The notes under the pieces were generated by a model. That model had not been told where the DNA came from and ran no database searches. It saw only the letters and a list, made by a program, of their open reading frames with translations. The position numbers and the translations under genes were made by a program. From JBMNIZ01 sp050951405 (GTDB lineage: Bacteria > Bacillota > DULZ01), in contig JBMNIZ010000007.1 in assembly GCA_050951405.1 (NCBI GenBank), positions 60,363-124,362 on the forward strand: a DNA stretch of 64,000 nucleotides, given 5' to 3'. Below, piece by piece: positions 35,693 through 44,086 of this stretch (the stretch's first letter is position 1; each line of letters opens with the position of its first letter).

Positions 35693-36304
35693 GTGGGCGT
35701 TGTGGGCATTATTCCATATAAAGGAGTATTCACATCGAAAACAAGATTGGCGCGCATCATGAATGATGAGGAACGCATCCGTTTTTCCCTCAGCATGTTG
35801 GAAGAAGCGATGAAAGCCATGGCCGGAGCGGGAGTTTTGCGCGGGCGAATTCTGCTGGGAGGCGATCAATTTAGCAGGAACTTGGCCCAGAAGTACGGTT
35901 TTCAAATCATGCCTGACCGGAAAAAAGGCTTGAACGAAAACCTTATTTATGCTCTCACGGAGCTAGGCAAAAGAGGAGTAGAGAAGACATTGATCATTCC
36001 GGGAGATTTGCCTTTGATCAAGGTATCGTCCTTGAAATGGATGCTCCACCTGGGGAAGCGGTATCAAGTAGTCATCTCTCCTTCCAGAAACAGGGAAGGA
36101 ACCAACGGCTTATTCATTCCCACCGGTTTTAAGGGAGATCTGCAATTTGGCCCAAACAGTTTTTTGAGGCATTTCCATGCCTTCCGGCAGAGGACATCTT
36201 CCATTGCCGTCCTGGTCTGCCGACAGCTATCGCTGGATATAGATACGCCGGAAGAGTATTTCTGGCTGGAAAGTTTAGTCCAAGAAGGATCATACCGGTG
36301 CTAG
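35693..36304 (+). CDS. cofC: 2-phospho-L-lactate/PEP guanylyltransferase
   Basis: A 203-residue protein from GTG 35693 after GGTTGGAGAG. It opens VGIIPYKGVFTSKTRLARIM with the nucleotide-binding K-x-R-L-A motif, then IIPGDLPLIKV and SPSRNREGTNGLFIP, all typical of CofC. It activates the three-carbon acid with GTP for CofD. Whether lactate, PEP or phosphoglycerate is used cannot be told here. Confidence 0.94.
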   Translation: MGVVGIIPYKGVFTSKTRLARIMNDEERIRFSLSMLEEAMKAMAGAGVLRGRILLGGDQFSRNLAQKYGFQIMPDRKKGLNENLIYALTELGKRGVEKTLIIPGDLPLIKVSSLKWMLHLGKRYQVVISPSRNREGTNGLFIPTGFKGDLQFGPNSFLRHFHAFRQRTSSIAVLVCRQLSLDIDTPEEYFWLESLVQEGSYRC

Positions 36305-36331
36305 CCGGAGGAAGAGCAGGAGATTGTTTTT

Positions 36332-37510
36332 ATGCTTAATCACCAGAGACTGAAATTCAGCGGCGTAAAGCTGGAAAAGCTATATGAATTTCTTGAACCG
36401 TCTACCCCTTGGTTCCGGTTAAAAGATGAAGTAAAAGGGATCATGTCTGGCAGAGCTTCGAAGGTGATCACTTTCTCGCGCAATATATCTATACCTCTAA
36501 GCACGATTTGCAGGAATAAATGCGGTTATTGCGGTTTTAGAAACTCTACGGGGCCGCTGGAAAAACGGGTATTGTCCCCGGACGAGGTTCATGATCTGCT
36601 CCAAAAAGGTGCTGCCGCCGGTTGCAAGGAAGCATTATTTATCATGGGAGAAAAGCCGGAAGAGGCGTGCCCGGAAATCAGGCAGTTGGTCAGGTCATGG
36701 GGATTCAGGAACATGATCGATTATCTTTATCATCTGTGTCTTTTGGCGCTGGACATGGGCTTGCTGCCGCATAGCAACGTGGGTTTGTTGGAAGCGGAAG
36801 AAATGGCCCGGTTGAGAGAAGTAAATGCCAGCATGGGCTTGATGTTGGAAAGCGTCAGCATGAACCTTTGCCAACAGGGAGCTGCACATCAATTGAGCCC
36901 GGGGAAACATCCCGCTGTAAGGCTGGCACACATCCGCGAAGCCGGCAGGCAGAGGATTCCTTTTACTACGGGAATTCTTGTGGGAATAGGTGAGAAGCCA
37001 TGGGAGAGAGTTGATTCCATTTTAGCCCTGAAGAGGCTGCAGGAAGAATATGGACATATCCAGGAAATTATTATTCAAAACTTTATTCCCAAGCCAGGCA
37101 CACCCATGGCCAATTTCCCTGCGGCCACCATGGAAGATATGCTGAAAACGATTGCCTTGACCAGGATTGTTTTTGGTCCGGCAATGAACATTCAAGCCCC
37201 GCCAAACCTGACGCCTGAGACATACAGCATGTTCTTAGAGGCAGGTATTAATGATTGGGGGGGGATTTCGCCTTTGACCTTAGATGCAATTAATCCGGAA
37301 AAGCCCTGGCCCAGCATTGCAGAACTGGAGGAGCGCACCCGAAAAATGGGTTTTCTGCTGAAAGAAAGGCTGCCCATTTACCCGGAATATACGCGGAAGG
37401 AGAGTTTTCTTTCTCTTTTAATCAAAGAGCAAGTAAAAAAGATGGCTGATGGAGAAGGCTATGCTCGGGAAGGAGTTTGTTGTCGTGGATGGGCTTTGGG
37501 GGAAAATTGA
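36332..37510 (+). CDS. cofG: FO synthase subunit 1 (radical SAM CofG)
   Basis: A 392-residue radical SAM protein. STICRNKCGYCGFRNSTG contains the C-x3-C-x2-C cluster motif, and IIIQNFIPKPGTPMAN and NIQAPPNLTPETYSMFLEAG near the end are CofG hallmarks. With CofH it condenses tyrosine with 5-amino-6-ribitylamino-uracil to make the deazaflavin Fo. The end overlaps cofH by 62 nt in another frame. The last 20 residues (after KKMADGEG) vary from the family, consistent with this overlap. Confidence 0.96.
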   Translation: MLNHQRLKFSGVKLEKLYEFLEPSTPWFRLKDEVKGIMSGRASKVITFSRNISIPLSTICRNKCGYCGFRNSTGPLEKRVLSPDEVHDLLQKGAAAGCKEALFIMGEKPEEACPEIRQLVRSWGFRNMIDYLYHLCLLALDMGLLPHSNVGLLEAEEMARLREVNASMGLMLESVSMNLCQQGAAHQLSPGKHPAVRLAHIREAGRQRIPFTTGILVGIGEKPWERVDSILALKRLQEEYGHIQEIIIQNFIPKPGTPMANFPAATMEDMLKTIALTRIVFGPAMNIQAPPNLTPETYSMFLEAGINDWGGISPLTLDAINPEKPWPSIAELEERTRKMGFLLKERLPIYPEYTRKESFLSLLIKEQVKKMADGEGYAREGVCCRGWALGEN

Positions 37511-38600
37511 GGCCGGCACGCGGGAAGTGTTGGCCAAGGCTTTAGCCGGCGAGGAGATTTCCGTGGAAGAAGGGGCCGGCCTTTTTCAAGTGCAGGGTCC
37601 GGAGTTGATGGCCCTCATCATGGTTGCCGATCAGTTAAGGCAGCAATCTGTGGGAGATCCGGTTACCTTTGTGCATAATCGCAATATTAACTTCACCAAC
37701 GTCTGCATCGGCGGCTGCCTTTTTTGCGGTTTTCATCGGCGGATGGGCGACGATGATGCTTTTCTTTTGAGCTTGGAAGAGATTGTGAGGAAAGCCGTGG
37801 AGGCGTATCAATTGGGCGCTACGGAAGTATGTATCCAAGGTGGTCTCAATCCCTCTGTAGATCCTCATTATTATTTTCACATCTGTGCGGCCATTAAGGA
37901 GGAAGTTCCTCAAATTCATATTCATGCTTTTTCGCCCATGGAAGTTTATTATGGGGCGCGCCGCTTGGGCTGGTCAGTGCGGGATTTTTTCATCCGCTTA
38001 AAAGAAGCCGGTCTGGACAGCATGCCCGGCACGGCGGCGGAGATCCTCCACGATTCCATCCGGAAAGTGATCTGCCCCGGAAAGTTGACGGTGAAAGAAT
38101 GGGTGGAGGTAATGAAGACTGCCCATCATCTGGGGATCCCTTCCAGTGCTACCATGATGTACGGGCACTTGGAAAAACCCTGGCATCTTGCCGCTCATCT
38201 GCAGATTATCCGTGAGATCCAAAAAGAAACGCAAGGCTTTACCGAATTTGTTCCTTTGAGTTTTATCCACCCCAATACAGAATTGTTCCGCAGAGGCTAT
38301 TGTGGACCGGGAGCATCAGGGCTGATGGATCTGAAAGTATTTGCCGTCAGCCGGATCATGCTCAACGGTTTTATCGATAATATCCAGGTTTCCTGGGTTA
38401 AGCTGGGGAGAAAGCTGGCCCAGATATGTCTATGGGCAGGCGGCAATGACCTGGGAGGCACCCTGATGGAAGAGCACATTTCCAGAATGGCCGGCGCTTC
38501 GACGCCGTCTCAAATGAGCATCGATGACCTGCGGTCTCTGATTGAGCAGAGCGGGAGAAGGCCGGTGCAGAGAACCACCACTTACGATTTACTACTTTAG
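37449..38600 (+). CDS. cofH: FO synthase subunit 2 (radical SAM CofH)
   Basis: A 383-residue radical SAM protein. NFTNVCIGGCLFCGFHR carries C-x3-C-x2-C; later EVCIQGGLNPSVDPHYY, SATMMYGHLEKPWH and GGNDLGGTLMEEHI are characteristic. The start at 37449 (ATG) lies inside cofG; a slightly later start (ATG 37464) is possible. It is the last of the F420 genes and is followed by a 133-nt gap with a new promoter. Confidence 0.96.
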   Translation: MEKAMLGKEFVVVDGLWGKIEAGTREVLAKALAGEEISVEEGAGLFQVQGPELMALIMVADQLRQQSVGDPVTFVHNRNINFTNVCIGGCLFCGFHRRMGDDDAFLLSLEEIVRKAVEAYQLGATEVCIQGGLNPSVDPHYYFHICAAIKEEVPQIHIHAFSPMEVYYGARRLGWSVRDFFIRLKEAGLDSMPGTAAEILHDSIRKVICPGKLTVKEWVEVMKTAHHLGIPSSATMMYGHLEKPWHLAAHLQIIREIQKETQGFTEFVPLSFIHPNTELFRRGYCGPGASGLMDLKVFAVSRIMLNGFIDNIQVSWVKLGRKLAQICLWAGGNDLGGTLMEEHISRMAGASTPSQMSIDDLRSLIEQSGRRPVQRTTTYDLLL

Positions 38601-38633
38601 ATTAAAGGCCTGATGTTTTCCCGAAACATTACG

Positions 38634-38642
38634 TGTTATAAT
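38634..38642 (+). promoter_or_regulatory. Extended -10 promoter element for the M18 aminopeptidase
   Basis: TGTTATAAT (38634-38642) is an extended -10 (TG-N-TATAAT). The -35 position has only a weak match. It lies 92 nt before the aminopeptidase start. Confidence 0.5.
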
Positions 38643-38733
38643 GCAGTTGTGGTGGCATTCTAGTAATGATAAGGGATGAATATCAGCGGTCGGCCCGGCT
38701 AGTCTTTGGGGTGCAAGTTGGGAGGTAAGAAAA

Positions 38734-40152
38734 ATGTCCGAGAAGAAAACAGCGGGACAGGTTCTGGAGGGAAAACTGACCCGCGCTAAGAAGAGAGTTT
38801 GGGAGAATTTGGGGCCCCGGGAAAAAGAAGAGGCTTTTGCCCTGGCGGAAAGGTACAAGTCCTTTTTATCCAAGGCGAAAACGGAAAGGGAAACTGTCCG
38901 GGAAATAGTGGACAGGGCTCAAGGGGCAGGCTTTGTTGGGCTGGATGGATTAAAAGAACTGAGACCGGGGCAGCGTTTTTTTCTTTCCTCCCGCCAGAAG
39001 ATTATTCTGCTGGGAGTCTGGGGGGAAGTCCCCTGGGAGAAAGGCTTTCGCCTGATAGGTGCTCATCTGGATGCCCCCAGGCTGGACGTTAAGCCTCAAC
39101 CCCTCTATGAAAGCGATGGGCTGGCTCTGATGAAAACCCATTACTATGGGGGCATAAAAAAGTACCAGTGGCCTGCTACTCCTTTAGCCATTCACGGTAT
39201 TGTCTTCACTTCCCAAGGTGAGAAGGTGGAACTGATCTTGGGTGAAAACCAAGATGAACCGGTGTTTACGGTGACTGACTTGCTTCCTCACCTGGCGAAA
39301 GAGCAAATGGAAAAGAAGCTGGTGGAAGGAATTGGGGGAGAAGACCTGAACTTGCTGGTGGGGAGCCTGCCTTATCCTGATCAGGCTGTGAAAGAAAAAG
39401 TCAAACTGGCGGTTTTGGATTTTCTTTACCGGCAGTACGGGCTGGTGGAGGAAGACTTGGTCAGCGCCGAACTGGAAGTGGTGCCCGCCGGGCCGGCCCG
39501 GGATGTGGGTTTTGACCGGGGGCTGATCGGCGGTTACGGTCAGGATGACCGGATTTGCGTTTTTGCAGCATTGGAGGCTATTCTGGAACTAAAAAAACCC
39601 ACCAGAACAGCCCTGGCCCTTTTTGTGGATAAAGAGGAAATCGGCAGCGTGGGCAATACGGGAGCCAGATCTCGCTTTTTGGAAGCCGCCCTTTCTCAGA
39701 TCCATGGCCGGGCGGCGGGCAGTCTGGAGGAAACGGTTTGGGATATTTTGTACAGGTCCATGGCTTTATCCGCTGATACGGTGGCGGGCCTGGACCCGAA
39801 TTATCCTGATGTTCTGGATAAGTTTAACGCACCGGTTTTGGGCAATGGGGTGGTCCTGCTCAAGTATACGGGCTCGGGAGGCAAGTACGATGCCAGCGAT
39901 GCCCATGCGGAAACCATGGCCCAGGTGCGCCGCTTGTTCAATGAACAGGGTATCATCTGGCAGGCGGGAGAGTTGGGAAAAGTAGATCAGGGCGGTGGAG
40001 GCACTATAGCCCGGTTTCTGGCAGAACTTGGCCTGGATGTGCTGGACTGTGGGCCGGCTCTTTTGGGAATTCACTCGCCCTTTGAAGTGGCCAGCAAGGG
40101 AGACCTTTACATGAGTTGCAAGGCATATCAGGTTTTTTTGGCCGAGCGGTAG
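38734..40152 (+). CDS. apeA: M18 family aminopeptidase
   Basis: A 472-residue protein starting at ATG 38734 after GGGAGG. Zinc ligands and catalytic residues appear in LIGAHLDAPRLDVKPQPLYE, VDKEEIGSVGNTGARSRF and SDAHAETMAQVRR, the order of the M18 (aspartyl/leucine) family. A long middle insert (about 165-245) is typical. It removes N-terminal amino acids in the cytoplasm. It is upstream of selD by 29 nt and could share its transcript. Confidence 0.93.
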   Translation: MSEKKTAGQVLEGKLTRAKKRVWENLGPREKEEAFALAERYKSFLSKAKTERETVREIVDRAQGAGFVGLDGLKELRPGQRFFLSSRQKIILLGVWGEVPWEKGFRLIGAHLDAPRLDVKPQPLYESDGLALMKTHYYGGIKKYQWPATPLAIHGIVFTSQGEKVELILGENQDEPVFTVTDLLPHLAKEQMEKKLVEGIGGEDLNLLVGSLPYPDQAVKEKVKLAVLDFLYRQYGLVEEDLVSAELEVVPAGPARDVGFDRGLIGGYGQDDRICVFAALEAILELKKPTRTALALFVDKEEIGSVGNTGARSRFLEAALSQIHGRAAGSLEETVWDILYRSMALSADTVAGLDPNYPDVLDKFNAPVLGNGVVLLKYTGSGGKYDASDAHAETMAQVRRLFNEQGIIWQAGELGKVDQGGGGTIARFLAELGLDVLDCGPALLGIHSPFEVASKGDLYMSCKAYQVFLAER

Positions 40153-40181
40153 AGGCGTTATTTTCTCGGGAGGTGAGCAAG

Positions 40182-41221
40182 GTGCAGGAAGTAAGGTTGA
40201 CCCAGTGTGCAAAGGCGGCCGGCTGAGCGGCAAAAGTGGGTCCGGGGACCCTGACGGAGATTTTGGCTTCTATTCCCCAGGTTGAAGACCCCAGGCTTTT
40301 GGTGAGCGGGGCCACAATGGATGATGCGGGGGTTTATTTGTTATCAGAGGAACTGGCTTTAATCCAGACCGTAGATTTTTTCACGCCCATGGTGGATGAT
40401 CCTTATCTTTTCGGCCAGGTGGCGGCAGCCAACGCTTTGAGTGATGTTTATGCCATGGGAGGAGTACCCCTCACGGCCTTGAATATTGCCGCCTTTCCCA
40501 TCAATAACATGGATCCGGGGATTTTGCGGGAGATCCTTTTGGGAGGGGCGGATAAAGTGCGGGAGGCTGGAGCCCTTTTGGTGGGTGGACATACGGTGGA
40601 AGATCCCGAGCCCAAATATGGTTTGGCGGTGACGGGAACGGTTCACCCGCAAAAGGTGCTGACCAACCAGGGTGCCAGGCCGGGAGATGTGCTGGTTTTA
40701 ACCAAGCCGCTGGGGATAGGCATTATCTGCACTGCCATCAAGGGAGATTTGGCGGACAGCCGGGCTGTTGATCAAGCCGTTAGATCAATGGTGGCTCTCA
40801 ATCAAAAAGCCATGGAAGTGGTGCAGGAAATCGGAGTCCATGCCTGTACTGATGTGACTGGTTTTGGTCTTTTAGGGCATCTTTTCGAAATGCTCACTCC
40901 GATGTGGGATTTCAAGTGGACTGGCCGGAAGTGCCGGTTTTGGAGGCGGCTTTCGAGTACGCGGGGATGGGTCTGGTGCCTGCCGGTGCCCGGAGGAATT
41001 TTTCCTATTTGGAAAAAGTGTTGGCTTGGTCTGAAAAAATCAGCAAGGTGGATCTGGACATTCTTTGCGATCCCCAGACTTCTGGGGGGCTATTGCTGGC
41101 TGTGGCCGGAGAGAAAGGGCCGAAATTGGTACAAGCCTTGAGGGAAAATGGCGTTGAGTTCGCCAGGATTATCGGCCGGGTAACGGAAGAGAGGCCGGGG
41201 CAAATATTTATTAAGGGGTGA
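40182..41221 (+). pseudogene. selD: Selenide, water dikinase (selenophosphate synthase) with selenocysteine, one frameshift
   Basis: Starts at GTG 40182 behind GGGAGGTGAG. The first codons read MQEVRLTQCAKAAG, then an in-frame TGA (40224-40226, residue 15), then AAKVGPGTLTEIL. This is the active-site position that is Cys or selenocysteine in SelD, so the TGA is read as selenocysteine. A small SECIS-like hairpin starts 11 nt after it. The rest has TMDDAGVY, FFTPMVDDPYLFG and GGVPLTALNIA. Near 40890-40900 one base is missing; the second frame runs on with CDPQTSGGLLLAVAG to TGA 41219-41221. Restoring the base gives about 346 residues. It makes selenophosphate for selenoproteins and selenium cofactors. 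Confidence 0.93.
40238..40251 (+). other. SECIS-like hairpin in selD
   Basis: GGGTC (40238-40242) pairs with GACCC (40247-40251) around the loop CGGG, beginning 11 nt after the TGA codon. The spacing fits bacterial SECIS elements bound by SelB. The stem is short, so the assignment is moderate. Confidence 0.6.
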
Positions 41222-41820
41222 TTCGGTTGGAACGATTGGTGGATGCGCGGGGGCTGGCCTGTCCAGGGCCTGTCATTTCCACGAAAAAAGCACTGGACCA
41301 GTGGCAGGAAAGGGAGGGCGAATTGATTACGATTGTGGATAATGAAATCGCCCGCGATAATGTACTGCGTTTTGTGCAGAGCCGGAATTTGGAAGCGGAG
41401 GTTGAGGAGAAGGCCAGCGATTATTATATCCGCATCCGCAAGCCGGAATATTCGGGGCCTGAGCCCCAGTTGGCCCGGGAAAAAGACCTGGTTTTTCTGA
41501 TCGGCAGCGAGTTGTTGGGAAGGGGCAGCGATGAATTGGGGCAGATTTTGAGCAGAAGCTTCTTTCATACCCTGGCTCAGAGCGAAATCCTGCCTGCCGC
41601 TCTTATATTCATCAACAGCGGGGTTAAGCTGGCCTGCGAAGGTTCGCCGGTCCTATCCAATTTGCTGGAACTGGACCGGCAGGGGGTGCATATTCTAGCC
41701 TGTGGAACCTGTCTTGATTACTTCGGGCTGAAAAATAAGCTGTGTGTGGGGACGGTCAGCAACATGTATACCATTGTGGAGCAGCTGACTCAATACCCGC
41801 GGGTTGTGGCTTTACCGTGA
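41218..41820 (+). CDS. yedF: Selenium metabolism protein YedF
   Basis: A 200-residue protein. The N-terminal TusA-like domain (about 1-75) has LVDARGLACPGPVISTKKAL with the CPxP motif; the C-terminal DsrE-like domain (about 90-195) has VFLIGSELLGRGSDELG and HILACGTCLDYFGLKNKL with two cysteines. This two-domain form is the YedF family tied to selenium use. Start GTG 41218 overlaps the selD stop (GTGA); TTG 41227 after AAGGGGTGA is an alternative. Its place directly after a selenoprotein selD supports a selenium-delivery role. Confidence 0.93.
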   Translation: MIRLERLVDARGLACPGPVISTKKALDQWQEREGELITIVDNEIARDNVLRFVQSRNLEAEVEEKASDYYIRIRKPEYSGPEPQLAREKDLVFLIGSELLGRGSDELGQILSRSFFHTLAQSEILPAALIFINSGVKLACEGSPVLSNLLELDRQGVHILACGTCLDYFGLKNKLCVGTVSNMYTIVEQLTQYPRVVALP

Positions 41821-41872
41821 TCTTTCCGCAGCCGCTTTGGAGAAAAGCTGGCGGAGACAAAGGAGTATGGTG

Positions 41873-42825
41873 ATGACCTGGGCGATGGCGGGGATTGGCC
41901 TGGCGGTTTTGCTGGCGGCCTGCTCAGCGTTTTTTATCCGGCGAAGGAAGCAGGAAAGTAGCCGCCGATGGTCATGGGCGGACAACTGGTCTGTTTGGGA
42001 CCGGGAAAAATTAAAGAGAGTTCTGCAGGAAGAGGAGCCGGACATAGGGGCAGCCAAGTTCTTGGAGATTTTGCCTTCCCTGGACCAAGAAGAGACCGAT
42101 TGGTGGCGGAAGACTTTGCAGGAATTGGGCTGGGAAGCTTTTTTTATTACTTCTTTGACGGGGCCTGCCAAGGAGGAAAGGCTGATGGCTATCGAAATGT
42201 TGGGTTTTATTGATGGGCCCAATTCGCTCTGGCCTTTGATGAATGCTCTTACTGACAAAGATGATGGGATTCGTTTTGCTGCTGCGGCTTCTCTGAAGAA
42301 GCTCAGTGATCCCCGTTTGCTGGGGGTTTTGATCGATGCCTTGGAAGTACCGGAGCGATGGCTTCCCGCCCGGGTGGCCGAGGTTTTGATCGCCACCGGC
42401 AGCCGGGGAGCCCGGGCTTTGGCGGAAGCCTTTCCTTTTTCCCGGGGTCCGGCCAAAAAATGATGTTGGAAATACTGGGTGAAATCGGGGATGAAAGCAG
42501 TTTTCCCATCCTCCTTGAAGGGTTGAAAGATCCGGATGCTTCCATCCGGGCTCGAGCTTTGAAGTCTTTAGGCCAGTTGGGGGAAGAAAAAGCAATTCCT
42601 TATTTGGAGCGGGCGTTGGCGGCCGCGGAATGGGAAGTGCGTGGGGAAGCTGCCTCTGCCCTGGGGCGTTTGCAGGCAACCGGAGCGGTCAGCCGTCTGG
42701 AGAAGCTGATGGAAGATGAAGACTGGCGGGTAAGGGCCAAGGCGGCCAAAGCCCTGGAGCAGATCAGTTGTCGGACATCAGAATACAGTCTGCGGAATGG
42801 TGTTCATCCTTTCGGGTCCCGATAA
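41873..42825 (+). pseudogene. Membrane-anchored HEAT-repeat protein, one frameshift
   Basis: From ATG 41873 (after AAAGGAG) an N-terminal helix (about 1-22) anchors a protein with repeated two-helix units such as LMAIEMLGFIDGPNSLWPLM and DGIRFAAAASLKKLSDPRLL, typical of HEAT/PBS-lyase repeats. The frame ends at 42463 in AKK, and the overlapping frame continues from about 42445 with MLEILGEIGDESSFPILLEG and further repeats to 42825. The break is in a T5-C3-G4 stretch, so a base error probably splits one gene of about 315 residues. Such proteins act as scaffolds; the partner is unknown. Confidence 0.8.
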
Positions 42826-42923
42826 AAACGGGCCGGTGTGGGCATGGAACGGTCGTCGGGCGTCAGATGTCAGTCATCGGTATCTGGGTTATTCTTTTGG
42901 GTCTTAAAACATCGGGTCGATGT

Positions 42924-43009
42924 GGGCATCGGCCCCTACATGGATCACGTAAATGGCGTAACAATTTGTAGGGGCAAGGCCCCGTCCTTGCCCGCAAGGG
43001 GCGATGCCC
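42924..43009. repeat. Nested inverted-repeat intergenic element
   Basis: GGGCATCG (42924-42931) pairs with CGATGCCC (43002-43009), and inside it GCCCCTACA (42932-42940) pairs with TGTAGGGGC (42967-42975). A further GC-rich hairpin, GGGGCAAGGCCCC region with GTCCTTGCCC, lies at about 42971-42993. The 240-nt gap (42826-43069) has no gene. It resembles the short palindromic intergenic repeats seen in many genomes. Confidence 0.6.
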
Positions 43010-43069
43010 ATATGGCCCCGTAAATGGTATAAACACAGGTTTTGAAAACAAAAACAGGAGGTGAAATCA

Positions 43070-43276
43070 TTGCAGTACAGCCTGGGGGATGTGGTGAAAA
43101 TGCGGAAAAGCCATCCCTGTGGCAGTGATCAATGGGAAATTACCAGGGTGGGGATGGATTTTCGGATCAAATGTCTGGGCTGCGGACGCCAGGTTCTGCT
43201 TCCCCGTCCCAAATTTGAAAAGTCGGTGAAGTCCATCGTCAAGAAACAAGGAGAGGAAGAAAAAGGACTGTCCTAG
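43070..43276 (+). CDS. DUF951 family protein
   Basis: A 68-residue protein from TTG 43070 with AGGAGGTGA 6 nt upstream. It opens QYSLGDVVKMRKSHPCGSD, then WEITRVGMDFRIKCLGCGR, and has three cysteines that may bind a metal, matching DUF951, a small widespread Firmicutes family of unknown function often encoded near the replication or cell-division genes. It has its own terminator just after. Confidence 0.88.
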   Translation: MQYSLGDVVKMRKSHPCGSDQWEITRVGMDFRIKCLGCGRQVLLPRPKFEKSVKSIVKKQGEEEKGLS

Positions 43277-43304
43277 GAGCGAAAACCAGGGCAGTCCCTT
43301 TTAT
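43261..43304 (+). terminator. Intrinsic terminator after the DUF951 gene
   Basis: AAAAGGACTG (43261-43270) and CAGTCCcTTTT (43292-43302) form a stem with a small bulge, followed by TATTTT. It overlaps the end of the coding region. Confidence 0.7.
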
Positions 43305-43463
43305 TTTCGCCCGTTGTTGGCGCTTCTTCCAGCTTCCTTCCCCCTGCCAGAAAAAAGAAAAGAAAGCATAAGATATATTATTCACAAGGAAGGGAATGTT
43401 CTGATAGTGTGGAATATATAAATAACACAGGTAGAGTTGTCAGGCCACTAGACTTTAGGCAGC

Positions 43464-43474
43464 GGGTCTTACCA
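43464..43474. promoter_or_regulatory. Candidate FCD-GntR operator upstream of lutC
   Basis: GGGTCTTACCA here shares ten of eleven bases with TGGTCTTACCA (46353-46363) ahead of the lactate permease. The TGGT-N3-ACCA form is the core of PdhR/LldR-type operators. It lies 43 nt before the lutC start. Confidence 0.5.
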
Positions 43475-43516
43475 AATGCTATTTCGGCTTGAGAAGAAAG
43501 GCAGGGTAATCAGAGC

Positions 43517-44086
43517 ATGGAAAAAACAGGGTTGCTGGAGCTTTTCTGTAAAAAAGCCGCCAATGCGGATGCGGAAATCCATCTGGCCTCAGGTCCGGCG
43601 GAAGCTTTAAACATCATCAAAGAAACGCTGGTGTCCCTGGGCGAAAAGGAAGAGAAACCCCTGAAAGTGGTTTGGCGGAAAGGACCTTTAACGGAAAGGA
43701 TGCATGTATCCGGGAATTCTTTTTTCCCTGCCCAAGTTCATTTTTCCAACCTGGCTGCGGAGGCGGAAGAAGCGACGGTGGGCATTGCTGAGGCAGATTG
43801 GGCCATTGCCGATACGGGAACTTTGGTACATGATGCTACGGATATAGAGTTGAGATATGTGACGACCCTGCCTTTAATCAATATTCTCCTGGTGCGGGAT
43901 GATGCGGTGGTGGAGGATATGGCAGCGGCTTTGGCCAAATACAGTCCTCATTTACCCCCCTATTTGGCCATGATTACGGGCCCCAGCCGGACGGCGGATA
44001 TTGAGCGGGTTTTGACGCTGGGAGTGCACGGCCCGGAAAGGCTGCTGGTGATTTTAGTAGGGCAGGGAGGTGACCGGGTCTCATGA
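43517..44086 (+). CDS. lutC: LutC/YkgG-type LUD domain protein
   Basis: A 189-residue protein from ATG 43517. Near the middle it has GIAEADWAIADTGTLVHDATD and near the end YLAMITGPSRTADIERVLTLGVHGPE, the signature of the LUD (lactate utilisation) fold. LutC is part of the iron-sulfur L-lactate dehydrogenase LutABC, which oxidises lactate to pyruvate. The end overlaps the fused lutB-lutA gene by 4 nt. Confidence 0.93.
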   Translation: MEKTGLLELFCKKAANADAEIHLASGPAEALNIIKETLVSLGEKEEKPLKVVWRKGPLTERMHVSGNSFFPAQVHFSNLAAEAEEATVGIAEADWAIADTGTLVHDATDIELRYVTTLPLINILLVRDDAVVEDMAAALAKYSPHLPPYLAMITGPSRTADIERVLTLGVHGPERLLVILVGQGGDRVS

